Of a stretch of 64,000 bases of DNA, positions 35,055-43,574 are shown one piece after another. The notes beneath the pieces were generated by a model. That model was not told where the DNA came from and searched no databases. It worked only from the letters and a program-made list of their open reading frames with translations. A program made the translations under genes and the position numbers. This stretch comes from Undibacterium umbellatum (GTDB lineage Bacteria > Pseudomonadota > Gammaproteobacteria > Burkholderiales > Burkholderiaceae_D). The stretch covers positions 1 through 64,000 of the forward strand of contig NZ_JACOFX010000006.1 in assembly GCF_014284125.1 (NCBI RefSeq). The letters run 5' to 3'. Every line of letters starts with the position of its first letter. Position 1 is the first letter of the stretch.

Positions 35055-36024
35055 ACGCGCTGCTTGTTAGCACGCCATAGGCTATCGTCGCGGCAACAAG
35101 AGAATATGCTATCCTCGGTAACCAGTCTGCTACCTGTTTTTGTTGCAGTTGCAGGCTGGCATTTTCTCCCTTGGCATAGCGCGATAGCATTTCAGGTAAT
35201 TTCCCACTTGCCTCGCCAGTATGTATCAGGCCTGGCAGAGTATCGTCGTGAATGTCGGGTAAGCTGCGCACTGCATCAGCCAGCGTTGCTCCTTTTTGCA
35301 TTAATGGCAAAATGCGCGCGAGCTGGCGCCGCAACAAAACATTGCTGGCCCCTTGTAAGCCTAGCTGCAGCGCATCAAACATGGGTAGGCCAGCTTCCAG
35401 CAAGAGTGCCATGCTTTGCCAGAAATCACAGAGATTGCGACGTTTATGCATCTTGCCAAATATTGGCACGACCAATAAAAACTGATCAAGCCAGGACACT
35501 GAGGCATGTACTGGGCGCACCTGGAAACGACGGTATGCATAGATTCCGCTAGTGGCCAAACCCGCAGCGAGCAGGATAGTCCTGGCGATCTGCCAAAGAT
35601 AAGCCCCCATGCTTAGCGCACCAGTGACCAATTGCGGCAAGGGTGGAATGAGCAGTGAAAGGATGCCCATGAGAGCAGGTAGCATCAGGCGCGATTTGAT
35701 GCTGGCGATCTGTTGGGCTTTTTCCTGATAATAGCTGGCCAGTTGGCGATAAACAGGCGTGGGGTCGCCAGCCGCCAGGGCTGCTCCTATCAAGCCTGCT
35801 TCCAGCGGTGTCCATAATCCACTATGCAGGCCCGCATCAGCCAGGTTTTTACCGCGCTTGACGCCTTGCAAGGTCGCTACCATTCTGTCCTGATAGGGAG
35901 ACGGCAGTTTCATCATCGGCAAGGCTTGCAATGGGGCGATGCCAGCACGGCTTAATGCCGCCAACTGTTGCAGCAAGTCAGCGCGTATGCGGTAGGGTAA
36001 AGCCAGATGCGGCGAATTCTTCAT
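35026..36024 (-). CDS. Orphan type II secretion F-domain (GspF/PilC-like) protein
   Basis: 332 residues with two T2SSF domains. The first is at about residues 13-130 (L-A-A-L-S-R-A-G-I-A-P-L-Q-A-L ... E-A-G-L-I-G-A-A-L-A-A-G), the second at about 200-320 (F-W-Q-S-M-A-L-L-L-E-A-G-L-P-M ... P-G-L-I-H-T-G-E-A-S-G-K-L-P-E-M-L). Membrane segments lie near 115-170 and at the C-terminus. In secretion and pilus systems this inner-membrane platform works with an ATPase and pseudopilins, none of which are nearby. It may be a solitary component acting with distant genes. Confidence 0.85.
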   Translation of the reverse strand: MKNSPHLALPYRIRADLLQQLAALSRAGIAPLQALPMMKLPSPYQDRMVATLQGVKRGKNLADAGLHSGLWTPLEAGLIGAALAAGDPTPVYRQLASYYQEKAQQIASIKSRLMLPALMGILSLLIPPLPQLVTGALSMGAYLWQIARTILLAAGLATSGIYAYRRFQVRPVHASVSWLDQFLLVVPIFGKMHKRRNLCDFWQSMALLLEAGLPMFDALQLGLQGASNVLLRRQLARILPLMQKGATLADAVRSLPDIHDDTLPGLIHTGEASGKLPEMLSRYAKGENASLQLQQKQVADWLPRIAYSLVAATIAYGVLTSSAFNPQVPGHL

Positions 36025-36239
36025 GACTGTATTGTGCCATGAACTCTCATGAGTCCACCAAATTCAACCGTGGCCCCAGATTAAGCTGGATAGCCTGGAG
36101 CATGTTCACGTTCATTATTTCATTGCGTGCCAAGCCTTTCGTTACATTTACTTACTACCGTAACATAATCGAGGTCAGCTTATTGCTGGCTTGGCGCGTT
36201 ATTTGCTCATGAGTCATCATTAAACTGAAGGAGATCAAG

Positions 36240-36743
36240 ATGGAATTAGCTACTACCAACAAGCGCATACACCCATTAATGGCAGGTGCGGCCTGTTCAG
36301 TCATTCTGGTGAGTCTCCTGGGTGCCGCTGCCATTACAGGCGTGTTGCCCAGTTCAAACAGCACCAATGCGCCCGCCAGCAATACCGTGCCAGCCCTGGG
36401 GGCCAATGGCAACCTGACTTATCCTGCACCAGCAGCGAATAATCAAAATCAGCCTGCAATGAATTATGCAAATACTGCGCAGACCTCACAAAACAATTAT
36501 GTTGCCCCCGCTCCGGCTCCTGTCAGAGTTGCACAGAATAATAGTCATCGTCAGCCAACCAAAAATTATCCTTCGCAGCCAGCGCAGGCAAATAATAGCC
36601 CGGTCGGCATAGGGGTGGGCGCCGTGATTGGCGGCTTGATTGGTAGCCAGGTGGGTAATGGCAATGGCCGTACACTAGCAACTATCGCTGGTGCTGTAGG
36701 TGGTGGCTACGTAGGTAACGAAGTAGCGAAAAGAAATCCATAA
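36240..36743 (+). CDS. Glycine-zipper 2TM outer-envelope protein
   Basis: 167 residues. An N-terminal hydrophobic anchor (A-C-S-V-I-L-V-S-L-L-G-A-A-A-I) is followed by about 90 low-complexity residues rich in A, N, P and Q. A C-terminal glycine zipper follows: G-V-G-A-V-I-G-G-L-I-G-S-Q-V-G-N-G-N-G-R and G-A-V-G-G-G-Y-V-G-N. This is the SlyB/Rick_17kDa-type surface-antigen pattern. AAGGAGA precedes the ATG. A strong terminator follows. Confidence 0.88.
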   Translation: MELATTNKRIHPLMAGAACSVILVSLLGAAAITGVLPSSNSTNAPASNTVPALGANGNLTYPAPAANNQNQPAMNYANTAQTSQNNYVAPAPAPVRVAQNNSHRQPTKNYPSQPAQANNSPVGIGVGAVIGGLIGSQVGNGNGRTLATIAGAVGGGYVGNEVAKRNP

Positions 36744-36767
36744 TCTGGACGTTATTTATGGCGCAGG

Positions 36768-36795
36768 CGGCGTGTCAGAAAAAACTGGCACGCCG
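36768..36795. terminator. Rho-independent terminator
   Basis: Stem CGGCGTG / CACGCCG extended inward by CAG/CTG, with an A-rich loop and TTTTC directly after on the plus strand. It lies 25 bp after the glycine-zipper stop and just past the stop of the converging serine hydrolase. Confidence 0.85.
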
Positions 36796-36803
36796 TTTTC
36801 ATT

Positions 36804-37910
36804 TTAACGTGTATTCATCAGCGAACGTAATAAGTCAGCTGCGGTGCCCTTATTGGCCCAGGTTTGCGACAAATCCAGGTCACCATTGGTGCTGACGATG
36901 ATGAGGATATTCTGGTGTTGCAAATCCACCAGGTTCAATATGCGTACACCGGCTATCCAGCCCTGGCGTTCGACGATCATTGCAGGCGCAGCATTGTCGC
37001 CAGCCTTGAATGGGTAAGACCAGACGCCGATTGCACCACCGACACTATTTGGTTTGACCATCTCGTCGCGACTTTTGCCTGACAAGAATTTACCGCGCAT
37101 GAAAGCCAGATCAAATGCATATAAATCAGCAAGCGTACCAAAGCTGGAGCCAGCCGGGCCATAGCTGGCAAAATTGACTGCTGGCTCAGGCTTGCCGCCA
37201 AGGGTGCCGTGGACATGGGTTTTTACGTCTGGCTGGGCGGCAGTGTAGTAGCCAACTTGTTGCATGCCTGCCGGGCTGAAGATGCGTTGCTGCAGCAAGC
37301 TCAAAAAACTTTGCTTGTTGATTTTTTCCAGCAAGGCACCAAGGACGATGTAGTCGCAATTGTTGTAGTCAAATTTGGCCCCTGGTGCGGCAGTGGATGG
37401 ACCTGCACATAAGCCAGTAGCGAATTTTTGTATGTCATCGCCACTATTGGCATCCATCATATGCATGGCCGGATTGATCATTTCATTGTACAAGCCGGAA
37501 TAATGCGTCAGCAATTGGCGCAGGGTTGCGCTGCGTGCCTGCACATTGGGGTAGTCGGGCCAATATGTACCCAGTGCCTGATCGAGTTGCAGCTTACCTG
37601 CTTCCACTTCCTGCATGACCAGGATCGCTGTCATTTGTTTGGTGATGGACGCAAAGCGGAAGGTTTGGCGGGTGTCGGTGACATTGCCAAACGCCTTTTC
37701 CAGTAATACCTTGTCGCCACGCGCAGCAAATACCAGGCCCTGGAAGCCGCTGTTTTTCAGATTTTTTGCAGCATCCTCCAGGCTGGGGATAGCTTTGGGG
37801 CTTGCTGCCAGGCTGGAGGTGGCATGCAAACCCAATGCCAGCAAGCTTGCGGCCAGTAAGCGCAGGGTGCGTTGTATAGTTAGACTGTATCTTGTCACGA
37901 CAGGCTCCAT
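36804..37910 (-). CDS. Secreted serine hydrolase (beta-lactamase class C/S12 type)
   Basis: 368 residues with a signal peptide (L-L-A-A-S-L-L-A-L-G-L-H-A-T-S-S-L-A-A). The active-site motifs S-I-T-K (S-x-x-K, in F-A-S-I-T-K-Q-M) and Y-N-N (Y-x-N) are present. The third motif is less standard: R-Q-G in V-E-R-Q-G-W-I-A-G, where H-x-G would be usual. It is likely a periplasmic esterase or peptidase of the penicillin-binding fold. It is a second member of this family in the window and not closely similar to the one at 20600-21775. Confidence 0.87.
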   Translation of the reverse strand: MEPVVTRYSLTIQRTLRLLAASLLALGLHATSSLAASPKAIPSLEDAAKNLKNSGFQGLVFAARGDKVLLEKAFGNVTDTRQTFRFASITKQMTAILVMQEVEAGKLQLDQALGTYWPDYPNVQARSATLRQLLTHYSGLYNEMINPAMHMMDANSGDDIQKFATGLCAGPSTAAPGAKFDYNNCDYIVLGALLEKINKQSFLSLLQQRIFSPAGMQQVGYYTAAQPDVKTHVHGTLGGKPEPAVNFASYGPAGSSFGTLADLYAFDLAFMRGKFLSGKSRDEMVKPNSVGGAIGVWSYPFKAGDNAAPAMIVERQGWIAGVRILNLVDLQHQNILIIVSTNGDLDLSQTWANKGTAADLLRSLMNTR

Positions 37911-38039
37911 TCATTAAGGAATATGCATATCATACAATTTTTGCATCTCCGCATAGTTTAACAAATGTATCGCCAGGACATGCGCTGGCAGCTTGTTGCC
38001 ACCTATAATGTTTTGGTTCCTGGCGTCCTGAGTGTATGC

Positions 38040-39419
38040 ATGAAGACCGATACTGCAGAATCCCTCTTTTATGAAGCCAATCAGTTAATGGCTGAAGGGC
38101 ATTTCATTGCTGCTGAAGACAAGCTGCGAATGGCCTTGCAAATAGAGGAAGATCTGGCAGAAATACATGCCAATCTGGCCTGGCTCATGCAGCAGCAAGG
38201 GCGCTATGCAGAGGCAGAGCCAGCTTATCAAAGAGCACGCCAACTGGCACCTGAGGACACACAAATAAGTTTGAATTTTGGCGTCATGCTGGCTCAGCAA
38301 AGGCGCTTTGATGAAGCAGAGCAGCTATATCAACTGGTCTTGCAGCTAGAGCCTGATTCTGTCTTCGCGCTGTCTAATCTTGGTGTCTTGCTGGCCAGCA
38401 CCTGGCGTGAAGCAGAAGCCGAGACTTGCTATCGTCAGGCGCTGGAACTGGAACCGGCTTATCGCAAGGCATCCTTCAATCTGGCTTATCTGTTGCTAAG
38501 ACAGGGCCGCTATGCAGAAGGCTGGTACATGCTGGAGGCGCGCGATGGGCTTGAAGTACTGGACAATTGCCTCAGCGAAGAGCCTGATTTTTTTCGCTGG
38601 CAAGGGCAAGACCTCAGTGGTAAATCCATCATCATCCTGTTTGAGTCTGGTCATGGTGACATGATACAGTTTGTCCGTTACGCCAGCCTGTTAAAACAGC
38701 GCAAGGCTGTAAGCGTCAGTTGCTTGTGTCATCCACAGCTCAAAAAACTGTTTACCACGCTGGATGGCCTTGATAATGTATATGGCTTTGATGAGTTTAT
38801 CGTTTTCAGTGACTGGGATTACTGGGTGCCAATACTGAGTTTACCTGGCTTGTTTCAGACCCGGCTGGAGACAATTCCAGCAAGCCTGCCTTACCTGCAT
38901 GGTGCGCCGCAGGTAAGGCAACACTGGAGCAATGCCATGTCAGTCGCAGGAAGTAGTTTGCGCGTAGGACTGGTATGGAAAGGCAATCCAGGTTTTGAGA
39001 ATGATGCAGATCGCTCTATTCATGACCTCAATGTCTTGCGGGCATTGGCAGATATTCCTGGCGTGCACTGGTTCAGCCTGCAAAAGGGGGAGGGTGAAGA
39101 AGATATTACTGCCTCCTCAATGCCGCAGCCTATCACTGCACTTGGCGCAGACATTCATGACTTTGCTGACACTGCCGCGATTCTCATGCAGCTTGATTTG
39201 CTGATCGCCGTTGATACCGCCGTCGCCCATCTGGCTGGGGCTCTGGGCAAGCACTGCTGGGTCATGTTACCCGCATACCAGACTGACTGGCGCTGGCTCA
39301 AGGACCGGCATGACAGCCCCTGGTATCCGGAAGTGATGCGCTTATTCAGGCAGACAGTCCCTGGCGACTGGTCAGGCACACTACAGGAAGTGAAAAGCGA
39401 ATTGCTTAAGCTGATATAA
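38040..39419 (+). CDS. TPR protein with glycosyltransferase-9-like domain
   Basis: 459 residues from the ATG at 38040 (MKTDTAESLFYEANQLM); the frame opens 25 codons earlier without an obvious start signal. Residues about 10-145 are four TPR units (A-E-D-K-L-R-M-A-L; A-E-P-A-Y-Q-R-A-R; A-E-Q-L-Y-Q-L-V-L; A-E-T-C-Y-R-Q-A-L). The C-terminal half has a GT-B-like end: A-V-D-T-A-V-A-H-L-A-G-A-L-G-K, then D-W-R-W-L, H-D-S-P-W-Y-P and F-R-Q. Such proteins are usually annotated as TPR-type glycosyltransferases; the acceptor is unknown. Confidence 0.85.
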   Translation: MKTDTAESLFYEANQLMAEGHFIAAEDKLRMALQIEEDLAEIHANLAWLMQQQGRYAEAEPAYQRARQLAPEDTQISLNFGVMLAQQRRFDEAEQLYQLVLQLEPDSVFALSNLGVLLASTWREAEAETCYRQALELEPAYRKASFNLAYLLLRQGRYAEGWYMLEARDGLEVLDNCLSEEPDFFRWQGQDLSGKSIIILFESGHGDMIQFVRYASLLKQRKAVSVSCLCHPQLKKLFTTLDGLDNVYGFDEFIVFSDWDYWVPILSLPGLFQTRLETIPASLPYLHGAPQVRQHWSNAMSVAGSSLRVGLVWKGNPGFENDADRSIHDLNVLRALADIPGVHWFSLQKGEGEEDITASSMPQPITALGADIHDFADTAAILMQLDLLIAVDTAVAHLAGALGKHCWVMLPAYQTDWRWLKDRHDSPWYPEVMRLFRQTVPGDWSGTLQEVKSELLKLI

Positions 39420-39525
39420 ATAACACATTTTAGGATGATAATTTTGATAATTTTATTTCGAAAGAAGCAATCGCCAATGTGGCAAATATGACCCCTCTCT
39501 GCGCTACAAAGTATAATGCCGCACC

Positions 39526-41079
39526 ATGAATCTACTAAGAACCCTTGCCGCCATGAGTGGCATGACCATGTTGTCGCGCCTTACCGGCCTGGGGCGCGAT
39601 GTATTGATCGCTACGCGCTTCGGTGCGGACGCCTATACTGACGTATTCAACATTGCATTCCGCATTCCCAATCTCTTGCGCCGTATGTTTGCCGAAGGCG
39701 CTTTTTCACAAGCCTTTGTTCCCATCCTGGCAGAATACAAAAACAAGCAGGGCGAAGCCGCCACCAAAGACCTGGTCGATCATGTCGCTACCCTGATGAC
39801 GTGGACGCTGGTGGTAACCTGTATTTTGGGTATCTTAGGCGCACCGGTATTATTGTATTTCATGGCCAAGGGCTATGTCGGCCAGGCGACTGAATTCAAT
39901 GTAGCCATCATCATGACGCGCATCATGTTCCCGTATATTGGTTTCATGTCCATGGTGGCGCTGGCAGGTGGCATACTGAATACCTGGCGCGAATTCAAAG
40001 TGGCAGCATTTACGCCAGTTTTATATAACCTCTCATCTATCGCTGCTTCTCTGTTCCTGGCGCCTTACCTTGAACAACCCATTTATGCATTGGCGATAGC
40101 CGTATTTGTGGGTGGCGTATTGCAGTTGGGCATACAAGTCCCTGCACTGCTCAAGATAGGTATGTTGCCAAAGATTAGTTTCAGGGTAGGCACAGCCTGG
40201 CAAGATGAAGGTGTGCGCCGCATCGTGCGCAATATGGTGCCAGCGATACTCGCGGTGTCAGCAACCCAGATCAGCATTGCTATCAACACCAGCATTGCCT
40301 CCAGCCTGACAACAGGAAGCACTACCTGGCTGGCCAATGCAGACCGCTTGATGGAATTCCCTACCGCATTGCTGGGGGTGGCACTGGGGACTATTTTATT
40401 GCCCGGTCTGGCCAAGGCACATTCTGACGGCGATACTGCAGAGTATTCAGACTTGCTGGACTGGGGCCTGCGTCTGACTTTCCTGCTGGCCTTGCCCGCT
40501 GCTGTGGGCCTGGCGACGATACCTGAAGCCCTTACTGCCACTCTTTATCACTACAGCAAATACAGTGACCATGCTGTGCAAATGACCTCCAATGCCCTGG
40601 TAGCCTACGGCCTGGGCTTGCTTGGCCTGATCGTCGTCAAGATATTGGCGCCGGGTTTTTATGGCAAACAGGATATCCGTACGCCAGTAAAAATTGCTGT
40701 TGCCGTCATGCTGGTGACTCAGGCATTGAATTATGTCTTCGTGCCGTATTTTGATCATGCTGGTCTGGCCTTGTCAGTGGGCCTTGGCGCGTGCGTGAAT
40801 GCGATTTTCCTCTACACAGGTTTGCGCAAACGCGGTATTTACCAGCCCAGAAAAGGCTGGCCCATGTTCCTGCTTAAATTGCTTGCTGCGCTATTGCTAA
40901 TGGCAGGCGTCGCCTTGTGGACTAAAGATCAATTCCATTGGTTGGCAATGCGCAATACCCCCATGTTGCGCATTGCCGCTCTGGGCTTCGTATTGGTCTC
41001 TTGTGCAGCGACTTATTTTGCTGCGCTGGCGCTGATGGGATTCAGGCCCAGGGATTTCAGGAAAGTGACCAGGATTTAG
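39526..41079 (+). CDS. murJ: Lipid II flippase MurJ
   Basis: 517 residues with about 14 transmembrane segments. The N-terminal signature is M-S-G-M-T-M-L-S-R-L-T-G-L-G-R-D, continuing A-Y-T-D-V-F-N-I-A-F-R-I-P-N-L-L-R-R-M-F-A-E-G-A-F. Downstream come M-E-F-P-T-A-L-L-G-V-A-L-G and A-P-G-F-Y-G-K-Q-D-I-R-T-P-V-K. It flips lipid-linked peptidoglycan precursor across the inner membrane and is normally essential. It is the most clearly core gene here. Confidence 0.96.
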   Translation: MNLLRTLAAMSGMTMLSRLTGLGRDVLIATRFGADAYTDVFNIAFRIPNLLRRMFAEGAFSQAFVPILAEYKNKQGEAATKDLVDHVATLMTWTLVVTCILGILGAPVLLYFMAKGYVGQATEFNVAIIMTRIMFPYIGFMSMVALAGGILNTWREFKVAAFTPVLYNLSSIAASLFLAPYLEQPIYALAIAVFVGGVLQLGIQVPALLKIGMLPKISFRVGTAWQDEGVRRIVRNMVPAILAVSATQISIAINTSIASSLTTGSTTWLANADRLMEFPTALLGVALGTILLPGLAKAHSDGDTAEYSDLLDWGLRLTFLLALPAAVGLATIPEALTATLYHYSKYSDHAVQMTSNALVAYGLGLLGLIVVKILAPGFYGKQDIRTPVKIAVAVMLVTQALNYVFVPYFDHAGLALSVGLGACVNAIFLYTGLRKRGIYQPRKGWPMFLLKLLAALLLMAGVALWTKDQFHWLAMRNTPMLRIAALGFVLVSCAATYFAALALMGFRPRDFRKVTRI

Positions 41080-41100
41080 AGTAATGCGGATCTATTCTGG

Positions 41101-42024
41101 TCAGGCTTTGCATTCTTGGTCATGTTGCATTTTTTGTGTCAGCCAGGTCGTCACCATTGGCCAAAGCAGCAACTCACTTTGTCGCTTAAAAAAACCAAAA
41201 TGACCGATTTTCTTTAGACCCAATTTGCTTACTTCGATCAAACGGAAATCTGCTGGCTGTACAAGGTAAGCATCGTGCAGCAAACGAACACCATTTTCCA
41301 ATAGTAATTCGTCGTCATTGAAGGCCAATCCCAAAACAGGATAAGCCGCAGTGGCATAGGCTTCGCGAGCGCCTGGCTCGCCCGTCAACAAATATTCCGG
41401 TGTTAAACACCAGCGCCGCCATTGCAAAATCGCGCCGCTAGGCACGTCGCCAATCACTCCAATCCGCGCTCCTGGGAAAAATCCAAACAAGCGGCAAAGT
41501 ATCGGGGCCAACACATACCATAGCAAAGGCGCTCGCCGCCTCGTATTTGGTGTGTTGTGGCGCATTGCGCCGCTGCCAGAAGCCACAGTGATCAGCCCGC
41601 TCAAACGCTGACGTGACGGCAGTAGTGGCGCGACTTGGCCGCCGAAGCTATGGCCAATAGCAAAAAGAGGTAGCGTAGGATCATAGTCGCCTGCTGCACA
41701 GAGCACGGCGTCATAATCTTTTTCTATCCATTCACTCAAGTCAGTTTTCACGTGGCGCATTGAACCTTGTAGCGATGCACCGATGCCACGATAGTCAAAC
41801 GTCCAGACCCGGAATCCTTGTTGCGCCAAAAAACCCGCAAATGAAGTATAAAACACTTGCGCTACAGCCATCGCTGGTGCAATCACAACCACGCCACGCA
41901 CTGGCCCGGTAGGGTCGTACCTGTGGGTGACAAGTACTTGGCCGTCCCTGGCGACGACTTGCTGGCGGGTGCCGTTTACTGTTTCAATCATTGCAGCAGG
42001 ACTAAATGGAGCTTGGTTTTGCAT
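41101..42024 (-). CDS. Alpha/beta-fold hydrolase
   Basis: 307 residues from the ATG at 42022-42024 (MQNQAPFSPAAMIETV). Upstream frame up to 42126 is Cys/Arg-rich and noncoding-like. The nucleophile elbow is G-H-S-F-G-G, preceded by F-D-Y-R-G-I-G-A-S and followed by a C-terminal K-I-G-H-F-G-F-F histidine. It resembles the UCP037442-type hydrolases found in proteobacteria; the substrate is unknown. It is divergent from a TetR regulator, with a perfect palindrome in the shared region, so it is probably the regulator's target. Confidence 0.88.
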   Translation of the reverse strand: MQNQAPFSPAAMIETVNGTRQQVVARDGQVLVTHRYDPTGPVRGVVVIAPAMAVAQVFYTSFAGFLAQQGFRVWTFDYRGIGASLQGSMRHVKTDLSEWIEKDYDAVLCAAGDYDPTLPLFAIGHSFGGQVAPLLPSRQRLSGLITVASGSGAMRHNTPNTRRRAPLLWYVLAPILCRLFGFFPGARIGVIGDVPSGAILQWRRWCLTPEYLLTGEPGAREAYATAAYPVLGLAFNDDELLLENGVRLLHDAYLVQPADFRLIEVSKLGLKKIGHFGFFKRQSELLLWPMVTTWLTQKMQHDQECKA

Positions 42025-42157
42025 GGATTTGCACCGGAAAGTATCATAAAAAAATTGGCAGCTCGACCTTGCGCCATACCAGCCACGACAAACATGGCAT
42101 AAAATTGACAACAAGGTTTTTACCAAATAAAACCGAAACGTCGGCGCAAGCTACATT

Positions 42158-42183
42158 AGAATAGTATTCTAGAATACTATTCT
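42158..42183. promoter_or_regulatory. Perfect 26-bp palindrome, probable TetR operator
   Basis: AGAATAGTATTCT followed at once by its reverse complement AGAATACTATTCT. It lies 19 bp before the TetR-family start and 134 bp before the alpha/beta hydrolase start, in their divergent region. A site of this length and symmetry so close to the regulator's start suggests autoregulation. Confidence 0.75.
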
Positions 42184-42201
42184 GTGCAACTCTATTTATA
42201 C

Positions 42202-42792
42202 ATGGCTACTTCTAAAATAAACCGCAAACAAGAAATCCTCGATGCTGCCTTACATTGCTTTAATCAACACGGCTATGCTGCCAGTACTATAGAGATGATT
42301 AGAGAGCTAAGTGGCGCCAGTGTAGGCAGTGTGTATCACCATTTTGGCAACAAAGAGAGTATCGGCGCGGAGCTGTATCAGCTAGCAATGAATGACTACC
42401 ATGCCATTTTGCAAAATTTGTTGGAACAAGCGCAAAGCGCAGAAGAGGGGGTTAAGGCCGTAACTTGCTCCTACGTGGACTGGGTAGCGAACAATCCTGA
42501 AATGGCACGGTTTGTCTTGTATAGCCGCGGTCAATTGGTCAAGAGTGGCGCGGCTGATGCCCTTCAGCAGCAAACTCAATCGCATCTTCTTTTAATTCGT
42601 GATTGGTTTAAGCCCCACATTAGCAGCGGCCAGATCAAGCGTCTGCCTTCTGAATGTTATGCCTCGCTGGTACTGGGAGCCGCTCATGATTACGCTCGAC
42701 TCTGGCTCTCAGGCCGAACACGCACTGATATCAAAGAGTTTCGCGATATTTTTGCGGATGCAGCATGGTTGGCGTTGCGACCTGGAAATTGA
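42202..42792 (+). CDS. TetR-family transcriptional regulator
   Basis: 196 residues from the ATG at 42202 (MATSKINRKQEILDAALHCF); the frame opens 6 codons earlier at a GTG that abuts the palindrome. The TetR HTH is clear: I-L-D-A-A-L-H-C-F-N-Q-H-G-Y-A-A-S-T-I, then S-G-A-S-V-G-S-V-Y-H-H-F-G-N-K-E. The C-terminal ligand domain is unremarkable. It probably represses itself and the divergent hydrolase through the palindrome at 42158-42183. Confidence 0.9.
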   Translation: MATSKINRKQEILDAALHCFNQHGYAASTIEMIRELSGASVGSVYHHFGNKESIGAELYQLAMNDYHAILQNLLEQAQSAEEGVKAVTCSYVDWVANNPEMARFVLYSRGQLVKSGAADALQQQTQSHLLLIRDWFKPHISSGQIKRLPSECYASLVLGAAHDYARLWLSGRTRTDIKEFRDIFADAAWLALRPGN

Positions 42793-43574
42793 GGAAGTCG
42801 GCCTTTAAGCACATCAAGCACACTACACTGATCAGATTTGCAACAGGAAATTTTCGGGTGTAAGAAATTTTTTTGAAGAAAAGAGTTTATTTTGCAAACC
42901 TGATTGCAATGCTAATCGAATACGGACTAGGAAATCACATCACCTACATCAGAGTCAACACTCACATTGATAGCAATATCGCCAGCGATAGTCTTACTAC
43001 TATTGTTTGGCTTCAATTTGAGATAACGACAAAATTATTAAAAATAGTAACGGTGGAGGATGAACAGAAAAGACTCAGACTGTGTAAAAACGCTGAGTTT
43101 TTTTCTCAATAAAAATCGACCTTTCAAAAAACTCGCTATCAGATTTATTCGATATCGGAAAGGGTGAACCTATCCAAGATTTTTTGTGAATTTTACGTTT
43201 GGCACAGCCTGGACTGAAAGTGGACGGTCATCGATTCACCGCCCAGTCTGAGGCGGCGATATGCCATTCCGGGAAAAATTGCGCCTTCTGATCAATAACG
43301 CGACTGAGCCGAAAATTCCACGTAAAAGCAGTTACGTTGCCATCAACATGGTCTTCAAGTTGTATAGAAGTCATTTTCCTGAAAATTCAGTAAAAAATCC
43401 TTTCCTGCGTAAAACGAGATTCTTGCTTATTGAGAAACGGAGAAAATTCAATACATATGCCATTTTACTGATAAATCATGTTTGTCAGATACACCAGAGT
43501 GGAGGATACTTTAGTCAGCACTATCAAATGGACAAGACACAATATTACGTAGCCGAACACAAAAGGACGCGTGA
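42793..43574. other. Gene-poor region between TetR and two-component genes
   Basis: About 780 bp, AT-rich, with two short frames (42873-43112 and 43261-43578) that have no ribosome binding site, family signature or consistent codon use and were not called. The stretch 43073-43106 (CTCAGACTGTGTAAAAACG then CTGAG and T7) forms a terminator-like hairpin. Near 43236-43253 CCGCC/GGCGG flanks CAGTCTGA. The CAGACTGTGTAAAAAC segment vaguely recalls insertion-sequence ends, but nothing else supports one. Confidence 0.4.
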
